Assembly (NCBI RefSeq): GCF_000720325.1
Contig: NZ_JOJM01000003.1
Span: 558,001 to 622,000, forward strand
From: Streptomyces sp. NRRL B-1347
GTDB lineage: Bacteria > Actinomycetota > Actinomycetes > Streptomycetales > Streptomycetaceae
DNA length: 64,000 bases
Direction of reading: 5' to 3'
Shown in pieces: positions 62,646 through 64,000 of the stretch. The notes beneath the pieces were generated by a model. It did not search any database. It worked only from the letters and a program-made list of their open reading frames with translations, and was not told the DNA's origin. The stretch's first letter is position 1; every line of letters begins with the position of its first letter. The translations under genes and the position numbers were made by a program.

Positions 62646-63380
62646 TCACTCCTTGCGCGCGACCACCAGGCGCCAGTGCGGGCTGCCGTCGTCCCTGCGC
62701 CCGAACTCCGCCAGCGGGAGAAGGCGTACCGCGAACCCGGCACGCTCCAGGTCGGCCCGCACCCCGGCCAGCGGAAACGTGCGGTAGTACATGACGAAGG
62801 GGGGCCGCAGCAGTGCGTTGCGCACCCGCATCGCCGAGTCGAAGCCGAGCATGGCCCAGTACCATGGTGATGTGAGTGGCTGTGGTGCGCCGAGGGGAAA
62901 GGCGAACAGGCCGCCGGGGCGCAGCGCCCGGTGCACCTGGGCGAAGAGCCCGGGCCGCTCGGACGGCACGAAGTGGCCGAACGCCCCGAAACTGACGGCC
63001 ACGTCGAAGGCGCCGGCGAACGGCAGCGCGCGGGCGTCGGCCCGCACCCAGTCCACCACCGGACCCGGCCCGGGCGCGGCGACCGCCGCCCGCGCCTCGG
63101 TCAGCATCCCGGCACTGAAGTCGACGCCGGTGACCCGCTCCCGGCACAGCGGCAGCAGGGTCTCCACGCCCGCCCCGGTGCCGCAGCACACGTCGAGACC
63201 CGCTGGGAACGGGCCAAGTGGACGCAAGGCCGCAGCGGTCGCGTCCAGGATGCGGTCGGGCGTGCGGAACGGCGTGCGGTCGAACTTGGGAGCCAGCAGG
63301 TCGTAGCCGTGCTCGGTGGAGGACAGCGCCTGCACGGCCAGTTCGCGAAGTGAGGGGCCCTGGGAGGTGAACACCGGCAC
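62646..63380 (-). CDS. Class I SAM-dependent methyltransferase
   Basis: This 244-residue methyltransferase has motif I LDVCCGTGAGVE, acidic strand VTGVDFSAGML, motif IV DVAVSFGAFGHFVPSE and HRALRPGGLFAFPLG. It resembles methyltransferase-11/25 type small-molecule enzymes. GTG 63380 gives a plausible start (MPVFTSQGPSLRELAV). It converges on the AraC gene and is divergent from the partial gene at 63495. Its substrate is unknown. Confidence 0.83.
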   Translation of the reverse strand: MPVFTSQGPSLRELAVQALSSTEHGYDLLAPKFDRTPFRTPDRILDATAAALRPLGPFPAGLDVCCGTGAGVETLLPLCRERVTGVDFSAGMLTEARAAVAAPGPGPVVDWVRADARALPFAGAFDVAVSFGAFGHFVPSERPGLFAQVHRALRPGGLFAFPLGAPQPLTSPWYWAMLGFDSAMRVRNALLRPPFVMYYRTFPLAGVRADLERAGFAVRLLPLAEFGRRDDGSPHWRLVVARKE

Positions 63381-63494
63381 AGCCTAATGAGTCGGTCCTG
63401 GCCGGGAACCGCCGCGCGGTCTACCGGGCCGGGAAACGCGTCGGGTAGAGCTTCAACTGCCGCACACCCCAACTCACGCCCCGGAGGTATCCCC

Positions 63495-64000
63495 ATGTGC
63501 GCACGCAGGACGCCCGACGGCAACGGCCCGGCGATGACCGAGATGGCGGGCAAGACCCGGTTCGACGACATCTACGACCGCCCCGACCCGCGGGCGTATT
63601 TCCGCCGCCTCGCCCCCTTCGCCTACGAGATCCCGCAGCACGCCCAGGGCGTCTTCCGCCGCACGCTCGCCGAGCGGGAACTCAGCGGCCCGCCCGGCGC
63701 GGACGGCGAGCGCGTCACGGTCCTCGACCTGTGCTGCTCGTACGGCATCAACGCGGCGCTGCTCAACCACGACGTCACGCTCGACGAGCTGTACGCGCAC
63801 TACACCGACGAGGCGGCGGACCGGCTCACGCCCGGCGAACTCCTCGACCGCGACAAGGAGTTCTACGCCGAGCGGCGCCGCCCGGACGCGGTGCGGATCA
63901 TCGGCGTCGACACGGCGGCCCGGGCCACGGCCTACGCCCTGGCCGTCGGCCTGCTCGACGAGGCGTTCGCGGAGAACCTGGAGCGGGTACCGCCCAGTCA
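63495..64000 (+). CDS. Methyltransferase-like protein, cut by the window edge
   Basis: The frame opens at ATG 63495 after a perfect GGAGGT ribosome-binding site (6-nt spacing) and stays open to the right edge, giving at least 168 residues. VTVLDLCCSYGINAALLNH looks like a SAM-methyltransferase motif I (DLCCSYG in place of DLGCGxG), and RFDDIYDRPDPRAYFRRLAPFAYEIPQHAQ precedes it. VRIIGVDTAARATAYALAVGLLDEAF follows as a second strand-helix unit. The family is probably class I methyltransferase, but the end is missing. Confidence 0.65.
   Translation, partial: MCARRTPDGNGPAMTEMAGKTRFDDIYDRPDPRAYFRRLAPFAYEIPQHAQGVFRRTLAERELSGPPGADGERVTVLDLCCSYGINAALLNHDVTLDELYAHYTDEAADRLTPGELLDRDKEFYAERRRPDAVRIIGVDTAARATAYALAVGLLDEAFAENLERVPPS

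Overview
The window is high-GC actinobacterial DNA and very probably Streptomyces. Third codon positions are strongly G/C. GTG and TTG starts are common. Many genes overlap by 4 bp (ATGA or GTGA). Several promoters sit directly on the start codon, as expected for leaderless mRNAs. The content (maltose/amylase locus, type II thioesterase, secreted lipoproteins, many one-component regulators) and a short repeat near 44.3 kb also fit Streptomyces. It looks like ordinary chromosome rich in small regulator/transporter modules. I see no rRNA or tRNA gene, CRISPR array, insertion sequence, phage or complete biosynthetic cluster.

Layout: (1) 0-8.7 kb: 3' end of a cation/proton antiporter, a methyltransferase, a secreted peptidylarginine deiminase, a DUF5954-like protein, a PadR regulator, an orphan type II thioesterase, and a divergent MFS exporter/MarR pair. 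(2) 8.7-17.8 kb: a sugar-acid catabolic region. A lactonase and an IclR regulator run leftward; an enolase-superfamily dehydratase, a zinc dehydrogenase, an unrecognised barrel-like protein and a XylFGH-type sugar ABC transporter run rightward. A shared motif lies at three places in this region and is probably the IclR operator. (3) 17.8-26.4 kb: a tiny cysteine-containing protein, a phosphatase, a CstB/TauE-type persulfide pair behind a CstR-like operator, an NTF2-like protein/TetR pair, a flavin monooxygenase, a LuxR remnant, and a MocR regulator with a DapA-like lyase. (4) 26.4-37.8 kb: the maltose/maltodextrin locus, with pullulanase, alpha-amylase, a second LacI regulator, alpha-glucosidase and malGFE on the minus strand and malR divergent, with TTGCAG/CTTGC-GCAAG operators.

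(5) 37.8-50.1 kb: a TetR/NAD(P)-binding pair, a PPOX-fold oxidoreductase, a decayed ABC permease, ArsR, a LysR/EamA/NAD(P)-binding group, a two-gene nitrate/taurine-type ABC transporter with a fused permease and a possible leader peptide, an MgtC homologue, and a MarR/extradiol-dioxygenase pair. (6) 50.1-64 kb: a STAS protein, a lipoprotein / 27-residue membrane peptide / DUF6766 operon, a double GNAT protein, a large glycosyltransferase, a DUF418-type membrane protein, a two-component system, an atypical 2-hydroxyacid dehydrogenase, a DUF2269 protein, a DJ-1/PfpI protein divergent from a GlxA-type AraC regulator, and two methyltransferases, the last cut by the window edge.

The modules work mostly as regulator plus target pairs. 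The two best integrated systems are the IclR-controlled sugar-acid pathway (import, oxidation, lactone opening, dehydration) and the maltodextrin system (secreted amylase and pullulanase, MalEFG import, intracellular alpha-glucosidase). The least understood items are the barrel-like protein at 12.8 kb, the lipoprotein/micropeptide/DUF6766 operon at 51.2-52.4 kb, the leader peptide and palindromes at 47.7-47.9 kb, and the small cysteine protein at 18 kb.
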